Origin: an uncultured Kiritimatiellota bacterium
GTDB taxonomy: Bacteria > Verrucomicrobiota > Kiritimatiellia > RFP12 > DVOR01
Length of the DNA stretch: 64,000 nucleotides
NCBI GenBank assembly: GCA_944391055.1
Contig: CALXSF010000007.1
Span: forward strand, 62,001 to 126,000
Direction: 5' to 3'
Positions 31,609 to 41,700 of the stretch are shown piece by piece. The notes under the pieces are model-generated. The model was not told where the DNA came from. It was given only the letters and a program-made list of their open reading frames with translations, and ran no database searches. Position 1 is the stretch's first letter, and every line of letters begins with the position of its first letter. The position numbers were made by a program, and so were the translations under genes.

Positions 31609-33759
31609 ATGAAGAAACGCCTCCTTGCCTTTGGCCTCGCGCTTTTCGCCGCCGTGTCGGGCGCCGCCGTCTCGCCCGTCGCGCCGGAGCCCGTCTACCC
31701 CGAGATCGCCCGCCGCGTCGTCCGCCAGCTCGCCTCCGCGCATCTGTCCGGGGAACGTTTCGGCGACAGGCTCTCCGCCGTCGCGTGGACCAATCTCGTC
31801 GATTCGCTGGATTTTGACCGCACGCTTCTCACCCAAGAGGATCTTCGGCGCCTCGAGCCGCTCCGCACGCAGATCGACGACCGCCTCGCGCGCGGCGACC
31901 TCGCCTTCGGCTACGACCTCATGCAGCTGATCCGGGAGCGCCTGGAGGCGCGGTGCGACTATGTGGAGGCCCTGCTCAAGGAGGAGGCGCCCTTCGACTT
32001 CTCCAAGGACGACACCTTCGTCTGGAAGCGCCGCAAGGCGGAGCGCCCCGCCGACGCCGCCGAGCAGAAGGCGCTTTGGCGCGCCGCCCTCAAGAATGAG
32101 TACCTCGCCCTGACGCTCGCCAAGGAGTTGGACGCGGAGGAGGCCGCCCAGGCCGAGAAGGAGGGCAAGCCCCAGGAAGACGAGGACGAGGGCGGGTACG
32201 AGGAGGAAAACCTGGAGGAGCCCGTCCCCGAGATCCTGGCCAAGCGTTACCGCAATCTGCGCGACGCCTTTTCCGAGATGGATTCCGAGACCGTCCTCCA
32301 GCGCATCCTTTCCGCCGTCGCGAACGCGTACGACCCGCACACCGACTATATGTCCCCGATGAACTTCGAGGACTTCAACATGGAGATGAACCTCACGCTT
32401 TGCGGGATCGGCGCCACGCTGCGCTACGACGACGGCGCGGTCCGCGTCATGGAGCTGATGCCCGGCGCGCCGGCCGCCAGCGACACGCGCGACATCCGCC
32501 TCCAGGAGGGCGACCTCATCATCGGCGTGGGGCAGGGGGACGGCCCGATCGAGGACATCCGCCACAAGCCGCTCATCCGCACCATCCGAAAGATCCGCGG
32601 GCCCAAGGGGACCAAGGTGGTGCTCCGCGTCATCCCCGTCTCCGACAAGACCGGCACGCGCACCAAACTCGTCGACCTCGTGCGCGACGAGATCAAGCTT
32701 GAGGAGCAGGCCGTCACCGGGCGCGTCGAACGGCTCGCGCTCCCCGCCGGGGAACGCCGCCTGGGCTATGTCCGCATCCCGGCCTTTTATGCGGGTGCGG
32801 TCGGCGGCGACGCCGGCGACGACGCCCGCTCCATGACCCGCGACCTCCTCCGTTACCTTCAGGACTTCAACCAGGAGCACGTCGACGGCCTGGTCATCGA
32901 CCTCCGCAACAACGGCGGCGGCTCCCTCATGGAGGCGCTCTCCATGACCGGGCTTTTCGTCACCGGCCCCACCGTCCAGGTGCGCGACGCCCGCAACGTC
33001 CAGGTGCTCCCCAGCCGCGGCGCCGTCGCCTTCCGCAAGCCGCTGCTCGTGCTGACCAACCGCAATTCCGCCTCGGCCTCCGAGATCGTCGCCTCCGCCT
33101 TCCAGGATTACGGCCGCGCCATCATCGTCGGGGACTCCAAGAGCCACGGCAAAGGCACCGTCCAGACCGTCATGGGGCTGGGCGACAACCAGGTCTACGG
33201 CGCCGACCGCATCACCTCCGCCTGCTTCTACCGCATCAACGGCGGCACCACGCAGCTCCGGGGCGTCGTCCCCGACATCGTCCTGCCCTCCATCTACGAC
33301 GCCCTCGAGTTGGGGGAGGATCAGCTTCCCGGCGCGCTGCCCTACAGCGAGGTCCCCCCCGCCTACTATGCCAAGACCGCCGACCTGGCGCCCTACCTCC
33401 CCAAACTCAAGGCCGCCTCCGACGCCCGCCTCGCCAAGGACGCCCAGTATCAGGCCTCCCAGCGGCTCATCGCCCACGTCCGCAAGGCCAACGCGGAGCA
33501 GACCGTCCCCCTCAACATCGACAAACGCCGTGAGCGGATGCGCGCCGAGCGCGCCATGCAGAAACTCCAGGACGAGGCGCTTCGGGGCGGCACCGCCAAG
33601 GCCCGCAAGGACGGCCCCACTGCCGAGAACGACCCCGTCCTCCGCGAGGCGCTCCACATCCTCTCCGATTACATCGACCTGCGCGGGGGCCCCGACCAGC
33701 CCGTCAACACCGATGGCGACCTTGGCCTGCGCCTCTTCCGCATCTTTGGCGGGCAATGA
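31609..33759 (+). CDS. prc: Tail-specific periplasmic protease Prc (S41 family)
   Basis: A 716-residue exported protease of the Prc/Tsp type. Signal peptide (about 1-20), N-terminal helical domain, an acidic Glu/Lys-rich insertion (residues 180-205), a PDZ domain (about 255-340), and the S41 catalytic domain. The catalytic dyad is S489 (in NRNSASASEI) and K515 (in SHGKGTVQ), aligned with Ser452/Lys477 of E. coli Prc. A C-terminal DUF3340-like region follows. Prc degrades periplasmic proteins with non-polar C-termini and trims cell-wall hydrolases and lipoproteins. The stop overlaps dxs (ATGA). Confidence 0.92.
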   Translation: MKKRLLAFGLALFAAVSGAAVSPVAPEPVYPEIARRVVRQLASAHLSGERFGDRLSAVAWTNLVDSLDFDRTLLTQEDLRRLEPLRTQIDDRLARGDLAFGYDLMQLIRERLEARCDYVEALLKEEAPFDFSKDDTFVWKRRKAERPADAAEQKALWRAALKNEYLALTLAKELDAEEAAQAEKEGKPQEDEDEGGYEEENLEEPVPEILAKRYRNLRDAFSEMDSETVLQRILSAVANAYDPHTDYMSPMNFEDFNMEMNLTLCGIGATLRYDDGAVRVMELMPGAPAASDTRDIRLQEGDLIIGVGQGDGPIEDIRHKPLIRTIRKIRGPKGTKVVLRVIPVSDKTGTRTKLVDLVRDEIKLEEQAVTGRVERLALPAGERRLGYVRIPAFYAGAVGGDAGDDARSMTRDLLRYLQDFNQEHVDGLVIDLRNNGGGSLMEALSMTGLFVTGPTVQVRDARNVQVLPSRGAVAFRKPLLVLTNRNSASASEIVASAFQDYGRAIIVGDSKSHGKGTVQTVMGLGDNQVYGADRITSACFYRINGGTTQLRGVVPDIVLPSIYDALELGEDQLPGALPYSEVPPAYYAKTADLAPYLPKLKAASDARLAKDAQYQASQRLIAHVRKANAEQTVPLNIDKRRERMRAERAMQKLQDEALRGGTAKARKDGPTAENDPVLREALHILSDYIDLRGGPDQPVNTDGDLGLRLFRIFGGQ

Positions 33760-35585
33760 CGCCGTCCCCCCAATCCCTCTGCGACACGCCGCTGCTGGAC
33801 GCCATCCACGCCCCGGCCGACGTCCGTTCACTGCCGGAGGCCGAGCTCCCGCGGCTCGCCGGGGAGATCCGCGCGCGCCTCGTCTCCGTCGTCGCCAAGA
33901 CCGGCGGGCACCTCGCGCCGAGCCTGGGGGTCGTCGAGCTGACCATCGCGCTCTGCCGGGTCTTTGACTTCCCCGCCGACAAGCTCGTCTGGGACGTCGG
34001 CCACCAGGCGTATGCCTGGAAGATGCTGACCGGCCGCAACCAGCGCATGGGGACGCTCCGGCGCTTCGGCGGCATCCGGGGCTTCCCCTTCCCCGCGGAA
34101 TCCCCCTACGACGCCGCCGTCGGCGGCCACGCGGGCGTGGCGCTCGCCACCGCGCTCGGGTTCGCCGCCGCGCGGGACGCCCGCGGCGGCGCCGAGCATG
34201 TCATCGCCGTCGTCGGGGACGCCTCCCTGACCAACGGGATCTCCCTGGAGGCCCTCAACGCCGTCCGCCACACCACCGAGCGGCTCATCCTCGTCATCAA
34301 CGACAACGGGATGAGCATCTCCCGCAACGTCGGCGCCATCGCCCGGATCTTCGCGCGCCAGCTCACCGGCCTGCGCTACAATCGCATCCGCGCCGCCGCC
34401 GAGGCCGCCGGCCACCGCCTCCGTCTGTTCCGGCTCAAGGCCGTTTACCGCGCGCTCAAAACCATCGTCAAAGGGCTGCTCCTCCGCCAACGCTCCGCGC
34501 TCTTCGAGGATCTCGGCCTCCGCTACATCGGCCCCATCGACGGCCACGACATCCCCGCGCTCTGCGACGCCCTCCGCGCCGCCGCCGAGGGGCACGTCCC
34601 CGTCGCCCTCCACATCGCCACCGTCAAGGGCAAGGGCTATCCCCCCGCCGAGCGCAACCCCTCCAAATGGCACGGCGTCGGCCCCTGGGCCGCCGACGCC
34701 GCCCCCCGCGCCGCCCGCCCCACCTGGAGCGCCGCCTTCGGCAAGGCGCTCTGCGCCCACGCCGCCGAGGACGCGCGCGTCCATGCCATCACCGCGGCCA
34801 TGCGCGACGGCACCGGCCTCGACCGCTTCTTCCGCGACTTCCCCGCCCGCGCCCACGACGTCGGCATCTGCGAGGGGTACGCCCTCGCCTTCGCCGCCGG
34901 CCTCGCCGCCGCCGGCCTGCGCCCGGTCGTCGCCCTCTACTCCACCTTCGCCCAGCGCGCCGTCGACAACCTGATGCACGACGTCTGCCTGCCCAACCTC
35001 CCCGTCGTCCTCTGCCTCGACCGGGCGGGCGTCGTCGGCCCGGACGGCCCCACCCACCACGGCCTTTACGATCTGGCCATGCTGCGGGCCCTCCCCAACC
35101 TGGAGATCCACGCGCCGGGCGACGCCGCCGCGCTCGCCGCCGCGCTCGCCGAGGCCCTGCGCCGCGACGGCCCGACGGTCATCCGCTACCCGCGCGGCCC
35201 GCTCCCGGAGGCCGCGGCCCCCCGCCTCGCCGGCGCCGACCCGGAGGGGCCCGTCATCCTCGCCCTAGGGCCAACCGCCTTCTGGGCCGAGCCCGTCGCC
35301 CGGGCGCTGGGCCTTGCCTTGGAGCCGGTGTCGCGGGTCAAGCCGCTGCCCGCGCTTGTCCGCGCCCTCGCCGGGCGTCCCCTCATCACGCTTGAGGACG
35401 CCGCCGCCGAGGGCGGCTTCGGCGCCGCGGTCGCCGAGGTCCACCGCGGCCCGCTCCTCATCCTCGGCTGGCCCGACCGCTTCGTGCCCCAGGGCTCCGA
35501 CGGCGAGCTCCGTGCGGCCTGCGGCCTCGATGCCCCCGGCCTGCGCCTCCGGGTCGCGGCCTTCCTCTCCTCCCTTCGCCCATGA
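33756..35585 (+). CDS. dxs: 1-deoxy-D-xylulose-5-phosphate synthase
   Basis: A 609-residue thiamine-diphosphate transketolase-like enzyme condensing pyruvate and glyceraldehyde-3-phosphate, the first step of the MEP isoprenoid pathway. Hallmarks are KTGGHLAPSLGVVELTIAL, WDVGHQAYAWKMLTGR, GDASLTNGISLEALN with NDNGMSIS (TPP and Mg binding), YIGPIDGHD and DRAGVVGPDGPTHHG. The loop usually written GTGHSSTSISAALG reads AVGGHAGVALATALG here: the His is kept and the Ser/Thr run is lost, a clear departure from the family. It overlaps prc upstream and mutL downstream. Confidence 0.93.
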   Translation: MTPSPQSLCDTPLLDAIHAPADVRSLPEAELPRLAGEIRARLVSVVAKTGGHLAPSLGVVELTIALCRVFDFPADKLVWDVGHQAYAWKMLTGRNQRMGTLRRFGGIRGFPFPAESPYDAAVGGHAGVALATALGFAAARDARGGAEHVIAVVGDASLTNGISLEALNAVRHTTERLILVINDNGMSISRNVGAIARIFARQLTGLRYNRIRAAAEAAGHRLRLFRLKAVYRALKTIVKGLLLRQRSALFEDLGLRYIGPIDGHDIPALCDALRAAAEGHVPVALHIATVKGKGYPPAERNPSKWHGVGPWAADAAPRAARPTWSAAFGKALCAHAAEDARVHAITAAMRDGTGLDRFFRDFPARAHDVGICEGYALAFAAGLAAAGLRPVVALYSTFAQRAVDNLMHDVCLPNLPVVLCLDRAGVVGPDGPTHHGLYDLAMLRALPNLEIHAPGDAAALAAALAEALRRDGPTVIRYPRGPLPEAAAPRLAGADPEGPVILALGPTAFWAEPVARALGLALEPVSRVKPLPALVRALAGRPLITLEDAAAEGGFGAAVAEVHRGPLLILGWPDRFVPQGSDGELRAACGLDAPGLRLRVAAFLSSLRP

Positions 35586-37372
35586 GCGCGCGCCGCCCCA
35601 TCCGCGTCCTGCCCGAGAACGTGGCCAACCAGATCGCCGCGGGCGAGGTGGTCGAGCGCCCCGCCTCCGTCGTCAAGGAACTCGTCGAGAACGCGCTCGA
35701 CGCCGGCGCCACGCGCATCGACGTCTCGGTCGAGGGCGGGGGCTCCAAACGCGTCGAGGTCGGCGACAACGGCACCGGCATGGCGCGCGACGACGCCTTG
35801 GCCTGCCTGGAGCGCCAGGCCACCAGCAAGATCGCCACCGTCGGCGACATCGACCGCATCGCCACCTTCGGGTTCCGCGGCGAGGCCATCCCCTCCATCG
35901 CCAGCGTCTCGCGCTTCGCCCTGCTCACGCGCGCCCAGGGGGAGGACGCGGCCACGTCGCTCACCGTCGTCGGCGGCGCGCTCGAATGGGTCGGCGAGGC
36001 CGCCCGCCCCGTCGGCACCACCGTCACCGTCCGCGACCTCTTCTTCAACGTCCCCGCCCGCCGCAAGTTCCTCCGCGCCGCCGCCACCGAGCTCGCCAGG
36101 ATCCGCCAGACGCTCACCGCCATCGCCCTCGCCAACCCCGCCGTCGCCTTCCGCCTCCGTGTCGAGGGCCGCGACCTCTTCGCGCTCCCCGAGGGGGATT
36201 CCCTGGCCGACCGCGTCCGCGCGCTGCTCGGCGAGGCCGTGGCCGACGCCCTCCTCCCGCTCGACTTCGCCCGCGAGGGCGTCGTCGTCCGCGGCTTCCT
36301 CTCCAAGCCCGACTTCACCCGCGCCGGCACGCCGGAGCAATACGTCTTCGTCAACCGCCGCCCCGCCACCGCCGCTCAAATCCAATACGCCCTCCGCGAG
36401 GCGTGGCCGTCCCGCGACCGCCGGCCGATCGCCATCCTCTTCGTCGACCTCCCCCCCGAGGAGGTCGACGTCAACGTCCATCCAGCCAAGCGCGAGGTGC
36501 GCTTCCGCCACGGCGACCGCGTCATCCGGGCCGTCCAGGCCGCCGTCTCGCTGGCCCTTGGCGCCGCCGCGCCCGCCCCGGAGGCGCCCGCCGCGCCGCC
36601 GCTCCCCCCCATCGGCGCGCTGCCGACGCCCCAGGCGCCCAAGCCGCGCCAGGACGCCTTCCCCTTCGCCCGCCCCGCGACGCTCGACCCGTATCCCGTC
36701 CTGCGCGACCAGCCCATCGTGGCGCCGCCGATCGACGACCTGCCGTCGCCTTCCCCGCCGCCGCCCCCCATGGAACTCCCGACCGCCGCCACGCTCCCTT
36801 GGAAGTGGCTGCGCGTCGCCGACATCCTGGAGCCCGGCTATTGGCTCGTGGTCACCGACCAAGGCTACGTCACCGTCGACGCCAAGGCCGCCGTCGAGCG
36901 CATCTTCTACGAACGGCTGGCCCCCGCCGCGGCGGCGCCCGCCTCCCAGCCGCTTCTCATCCCCGAGACCCTCCGTCTGCCCGTGGCCGACGCCGAGCGC
37001 GTCGCCCGCTTCCTGCCCGCCCTCAACGCCTGTGGCTTCGGCGTCGCCGCGCTCGCCAACGATACCTTCCTCGTCGACGCGCTCCCCGTCGCCCTCGCCG
37101 AGCTCCCCCCCAAGGAAATCCTGGCGGAGCTCGCCGCCGACCTGGACCAGCCCGTCCCCCGAAAAGGCTTGGACGCCTGGCGCCGCGAGGTCGTCGCCCG
37201 CGCCGCCGCGCAGGCGGCCTCCCGCGCCTTCCGCGTGGCCACCAAGGAGGCCGTCGCCTCGCTCATGGCCCAGCTGGCCCGCTGCGAATTGCCGTATGCC
37301 ACGCCGCGGGGCCGCCCCGTCATGATCCTGACCACCTACCGCGAGCTTGACCGGCGCTTCCGCCGGGCCTGA
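35582..37372 (+). CDS. mutL: DNA mismatch repair protein MutL
   Basis: A 596-residue MutL. The GHKL ATPase domain is intact: IAAGEVVERPASVVKELVENALDAG, DNGTGM and FGFRGEAIPSIASV, with transducer sequence RDLFFNVPARRKFL. A Pro/Ala-rich linker spans about residues 320-400. In the C-terminal domain the endonuclease motif DQHAxxE reads DAKAAVE, and the CPHGRP metal-binding motif reads ATPRGRP. The nicking activity typical of MutL in MutH-lacking bacteria may therefore be absent or altered. MutL couples MutS mismatch recognition to strand removal. It overlaps dxs by 4 bases and converges on murD 13 bases away. Confidence 0.93.
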   Translation: MSARRPIRVLPENVANQIAAGEVVERPASVVKELVENALDAGATRIDVSVEGGGSKRVEVGDNGTGMARDDALACLERQATSKIATVGDIDRIATFGFRGEAIPSIASVSRFALLTRAQGEDAATSLTVVGGALEWVGEAARPVGTTVTVRDLFFNVPARRKFLRAAATELARIRQTLTAIALANPAVAFRLRVEGRDLFALPEGDSLADRVRALLGEAVADALLPLDFAREGVVVRGFLSKPDFTRAGTPEQYVFVNRRPATAAQIQYALREAWPSRDRRPIAILFVDLPPEEVDVNVHPAKREVRFRHGDRVIRAVQAAVSLALGAAAPAPEAPAAPPLPPIGALPTPQAPKPRQDAFPFARPATLDPYPVLRDQPIVAPPIDDLPSPSPPPPPMELPTAATLPWKWLRVADILEPGYWLVVTDQGYVTVDAKAAVERIFYERLAPAAAAPASQPLLIPETLRLPVADAERVARFLPALNACGFGVAALANDTFLVDALPVALAELPPKEILAELAADLDQPVPRKGLDAWRREVVARAAAQAASRAFRVATKEAVASLMAQLARCELPYATPRGRPVMILTTYRELDRRFRRA

Positions 37373-37385
37373 GCGCCCGCGCGGC

Positions 37386-38723
37386 TTAGGGGGTGGGGCG
37401 GGGGAGGGCGAGGAATTGGGCGCGGAAGTCTTCGCCGCGGGCGGCCATGCCGGGATATTGGTCGAAACTGGCGCAGCCGGGGGAGAGGAGGATGGTGTCG
37501 CCGGGGGCGGCGTCGGCATAGGCGGCGCGGACGGCGGCGGCCATGTCGCCGCAGCGCTGGCAGGGGAGGATGTCGGCCCAGGCGGCGTGGAGGGCGTCCT
37601 GGGCCTGGCCGATGAGGTAGGCCTTGCGGGCGCAGGCGGCGAGCTCTTGGTCAAGGAAGTCGAGGTCGTTCTCCTTGAGCTGCCCGCCGGCGATGAGGCG
37701 GACGCCGCGGCCGACCATGCGGAGCGCGGCCTGGGTCGCGGCGAGGGAGGTACCCTTGGAGTCGTCGACGAACCGGACGCCGCCGCATTCGCCGATGGGC
37801 TGCATCCGGTGCGGGAGGGGCCGGAAGCCGGTGAGGCCGGCGGCAATCTGATCCGGGGTGAGCCCGCAGGCGTGGAGCATGGCGGCGATGAGGGCGGCGG
37901 CGGGGCCGAGGACGGGGTTGTCGAAGTAGCCGGAAAAGGGGATGCGGAGGTCTTTGTGGAGGATGGCGCCGGGCACGTGCCGCCAATCGACCCACGCCTC
38001 GCGGCCGAAGCGCTCGAGCGGGACGTCCGGGCGGATGCCCAACGGGGAGAGCCCCCACGGCAGATAGGCGCGGGCGCCGACCTCGGGGCGCTGGGCCTGG
38101 AAGATGCGGCGCTTGAGGCGGGCGTAGGCCTCGAGGGTGCCGTGGCGGTCCAGGTGGTCGGCCTGGATGTTGAGGATGGCGGCGAGGCGGGGGGCGAAGG
38201 TGCGGGTGTGCTCCATCTGGAAGGAGGAGACCTCGGTGACGGCGATGCTCCCGGCGCCGCGCCCCGGGCATTCCAGGACGCACTCGGAGAGGGGAACGCC
38301 ATAGTTGCCGGCGGGCAGGGCGGGCCGGCCGGCGGCGCAGAGGGCGTCGGCCAGGCATTTGACGACGGAGCTTTTGCCTTTGCTGCCGGTGACGGCCAGG
38401 AGGTCGCCGCGCCAGTGGGCGGCGCCGAACTCAAGCTCGGAGATCAGGGAGAGGCCGCGGTCGCGGGCGGCGCGGACCCAAGGGTGGTCGGGCGGGAAGG
38501 AGGGGGAGACGATGGCGAGGTCGTAGGCGCCGTCGGGCAGGTGCTCGTGGTCGGCGTGGAGGCAGGAGACGCCTTGGGTCGAGAGCTCGGCGAGGGCGCT
38601 TGGGGCCCAGCGTTCGTCGACGACGGCGGCGCGCCCGCCGGTCTCAAGCGCGAGGCGGGCCGCGGCCTGGCCGCTCCGCCCGGCGCCGAGGATGAGGGCG
38701 TTGCGGCGCTCATAACGTGCCAT
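37386..38723 (-). CDS. murD: UDP-N-acetylmuramoyl-L-alanine--D-glutamate ligase
   Basis: A 445-residue Mur ligase adding D-Glu to UDP-MurNAc-L-Ala in peptidoglycan synthesis. It has an N-terminal Rossmann domain (RRNALILGAGRSGQAAARLA) and ATP loop GSKGKSSVVKCLADAL. The central domain shows VTEVSSFQME, ILNIQADHLDRHGTLEAYARLKRRIF and FVDDSKGTS, and the C-terminal domain contains LIAGGQLKENDLDFL. ATG 38723 (MARYERRN) is inside the end of the upstream TPR gene, overlapping it by 14 bases. It is the last gene of the ruvB operon. A functional MurD supports a normal peptidoglycan wall, which not all PVC bacteria show clearly. Confidence 0.92.
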   Translation of the reverse strand: MARYERRNALILGAGRSGQAAARLALETGGRAAVVDERWAPSALAELSTQGVSCLHADHEHLPDGAYDLAIVSPSFPPDHPWVRAARDRGLSLISELEFGAAHWRGDLLAVTGSKGKSSVVKCLADALCAAGRPALPAGNYGVPLSECVLECPGRGAGSIAVTEVSSFQMEHTRTFAPRLAAILNIQADHLDRHGTLEAYARLKRRIFQAQRPEVGARAYLPWGLSPLGIRPDVPLERFGREAWVDWRHVPGAILHKDLRIPFSGYFDNPVLGPAAALIAAMLHACGLTPDQIAAGLTGFRPLPHRMQPIGECGGVRFVDDSKGTSLAATQAALRMVGRGVRLIAGGQLKENDLDFLDQELAACARKAYLIGQAQDALHAAWADILPCQRCGDMAAAVRAAYADAAPGDTILLSPGCASFDQYPGMAARGEDFRAQFLALPRPTP

Positions 38724-41700
38724 GGGGGGCCGCCTCTCCTTTGAGCTGCGCGTCGAGCGCGTCGAACTCGGCCTTGGCGCCGGGGTCGAGCGTCCCATAC
38801 TGCGCGCGGGCCTCGGCGAGCGCGGCGCGGGCAAGGTCGGGGTGGCCCTCGGCGGCGTGGAGGCGGGCCAGCGTGATGAGGAAGCGCGGGTCGGTGGGTT
38901 GGCCGGGGCGGAGCTCGCCGTCGAGCCGGATGGCCTGGTCAAGCTCGGCGTGGGCCTCGGCGTGGCGCCCGAGGCCGAGGAGGGCGGCCGCGGCGGTCTC
39001 GTGGGCGATGGGGAGTTTGGGGGCGAGCGCGCTGGCGCGCCGGGCGGCGTTGAGCGCGGCGGTCCAGTCGCCGCGGCGGCGGTGGGTCTCGGCGAGGTCG
39101 TTGAAGGCCTCGGGCAGGGGCGGATTCGCCCCGGGGCCGGTGGCGACGGTGAGGTAGGCGAGGGCGCGGTCGAGGTCGCCCTCGCCGAGGGCGATGGAGC
39201 CCATCACGTAGTTGGCCAAGGGGAGGGTGCGGTCGTGGAAGAGGAAGTCGCGGGCGTGCCGGGCGGCGGAGGCGCGGTCGTTGAGGCGGATGTCGAGGGC
39301 CAGGACGGTGTTGCGCAGGGCTTGGACCTCGGGCTTGAGGGCGAGGGCGCGGAGGTAGCAGGCGCGGGCCCGGGGCAGGTCGCCGTCGCGTTCGGCCAGC
39401 TGGGCGTCGATGACTTGGACGAAATAGTTCTCCTCGGTGCCGGCCGCGGTAATCAACTGGGGGCGGGTGTGGGTGCGGAGCGCCTTGAGCTCGCCGGCCT
39501 GGAGCTGGAGGGTGGCGAGCATGGCGTTGGCCTCAAGGTTCTTGGGGTCGCGCGCCAGGAAGCGGCGGAGGGCGTCGCGGGCCTTGTCGGGCTCGCCTTT
39601 CGCGGCGTGGAAGAGGGCGCGCTCGTAGGCGACCGCCACGGGGTCGCCGGCGGTCTCGGCGCGTTCGAGGAAGGATTCGGCCCCGGCGAAGTCGTTCTCC
39701 AGGATGGTCATCCGGACGAGCTCGCGGAGGTAATTGAGGCTTGCGCGGGCGTCGGTGGAGCGGGCAAGGAGGTCTTTGTAGCGGGCGATGGCCTCGCCGC
39801 GGCGGCCGGGATCCATGGCGTAGAGGGCGGCGACGGCGCCTTGGAGGGCGGTCTGCTGGCCGTCGCCGAGCATGTCCATGGCCATGTCCAGCCCGGAGAG
39901 GGCGGCGCCGATCTGCCCGCTCATGGCCCAGCTGCCGGCGATGGCGCCAAGGAGCTGCGGGGAGCGGATGTAGCCGTAGGTGCGGGCGAGGCCCAGGAGC
40001 CGGAGGCGCCGCCCGGCGAGGCGCCGGACAAGGGCCTTCATCTCTTTGTCGCACCACTCCCTGCGTTCGGGATGGAGCCCGCCGTTGACGAGCTCGAAGA
40101 GGTTGAAGAGGGCCGAGACGTTGTCCGGGTCATAGGCGTAGACCTGGTCGAAAAGGGCGTAGGCGGCCTCCTTCTCGCCGGCGTCGGCAAGGTAGAAGGC
40201 GGTGTTGTTGGCGACGAACCCGACCTGCCGCCGCACGTAGCGCGCGAAGGCGCGGACGGCCACGGAGGCGGCCTCCGGAACCTGGGCGTCGGCCTCGGGC
40301 AGGACGTCGCCCACCCGGGCGGGGACGGCGAGGGCGGCGTGCTGGGCCTCGCGCGTCAGGGCACCCTTGTAGAGGAGGCCGTCGGGCAGGGGCAGACGGT
40401 CGCCGGTGTACCACAGGTCGGGCAGGGCGAGGGTGGCGAAGCGTCCGCACGCGGCCTTGTCCGTGCGGAGCCAGTCTTGGATGAAGGGGATGAGGCCGAT
40501 GTCGAGCGAGAGGAGCAGGCGGTCGCGCAGCGCCGGCGGCTCCGCGAAGGCGGGGTCGGCCTCAAGTTGTTCGCGGAGGCGCCCGCGCCCACGTTCGGAG
40601 TCTTCCGCCAATGAGAAGAGGAAGGGGCCGCCGCGCTCGGCCCGGCGCAAGGCCAGATACGGGTCGGCCACGCCGTCGACCAAAAGCCAGCCCCCCTTCG
40701 CGCAACGGTCGAGGACGGCGTCGGCGTAGGCCCGGGGGAGGGCCGCGGCCACGGCGTCGGCGCGGAGGGCCCGCACGGCGCCCCAGAGGCCGAACCCCAG
40801 GCAGACGGCGGTGCCGCCGATGGCCGCCCAGGCGACGCCCCGCCCCAACGCGCGCACGCCGACGCGCTCGCCGGCCCCGCCCTCGGCGGGCGTGCGCACG
40901 GCGATGAGAAGGGCGCCCGCGCCGCCTGTCGCGCCCACGGCCAACGCCACGAACGCCGCGGCGAGCAGGGGATAGGCCTCGCCCCACTCGGCGGCCAGGG
41001 CCGTCGGCGCGGCGGGCAGGGGCAGGAAGGCCACCGCCGCCAGCACGGCCATCGACAGGTAGGTGCCCACGACGGCCAAGGTGCGGCGGTTGGCGCCCAC
41101 CGCCCCGACGACGAAGGGCGCCAAGAGGCCCGGCACCACGCCGAACAGCCCCATCAGCAGCCAAGGCCCGCGCAGCGCCTCGAGCGTGCCCATCGCCTGC
41201 GAGAGGACAAAGACCTTGAGCGCGCCGGGGAAGGGCATCGCCCCGGCCTCGGCCGCCAGCGCCGCCGCCCCGCATGCCGTCAGCGCCGCGCCCACCGCCA
41301 AGGGCAGGAACAGGCAGGTGAGGAAGGGGCGGACGCGCACGCGCTCATGCGCCGCGAAATAGCCCACCCCCAGCGCGACCGCCAAGAAGGGCGCCAGCGC
41401 CAGCTGCCACGGCGAGCCCAGCGCCATGAGGCCGATGGCGAAGGCGGCCACGGCCATGCGGCGGCGATGGCCGTCGGTCGCCGCGCTGAGCGTGAGAAGC
41501 GCCGCGGCGAGCGTCAGCGCCAAGTCGGCCGTCTGCCATTGGAAGTGGGTGCCCGCGCGGAGGAAGTCGGGCGAGAGCAGGAGGGCGAGCGCGGCCAGCG
41601 GCACGGCCACGGCGGCGGCCAGCGGCACGTGCGCCGCGGTGCGGGGCTCGGCGGCCAGCAGGCGCAGTGACCGCCGCACGACGCCGCAGAGGAGGACGAC

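Noticed and set aside
29623-33831. 1402-codon open frame on the minus strand opposite LptF/G, NERD and Prc
   Set aside because: Low-complexity Gly/Ala/Arg/Glu/Asp/Val composition, no domain, and full overlap with well-supported plus-strand genes.
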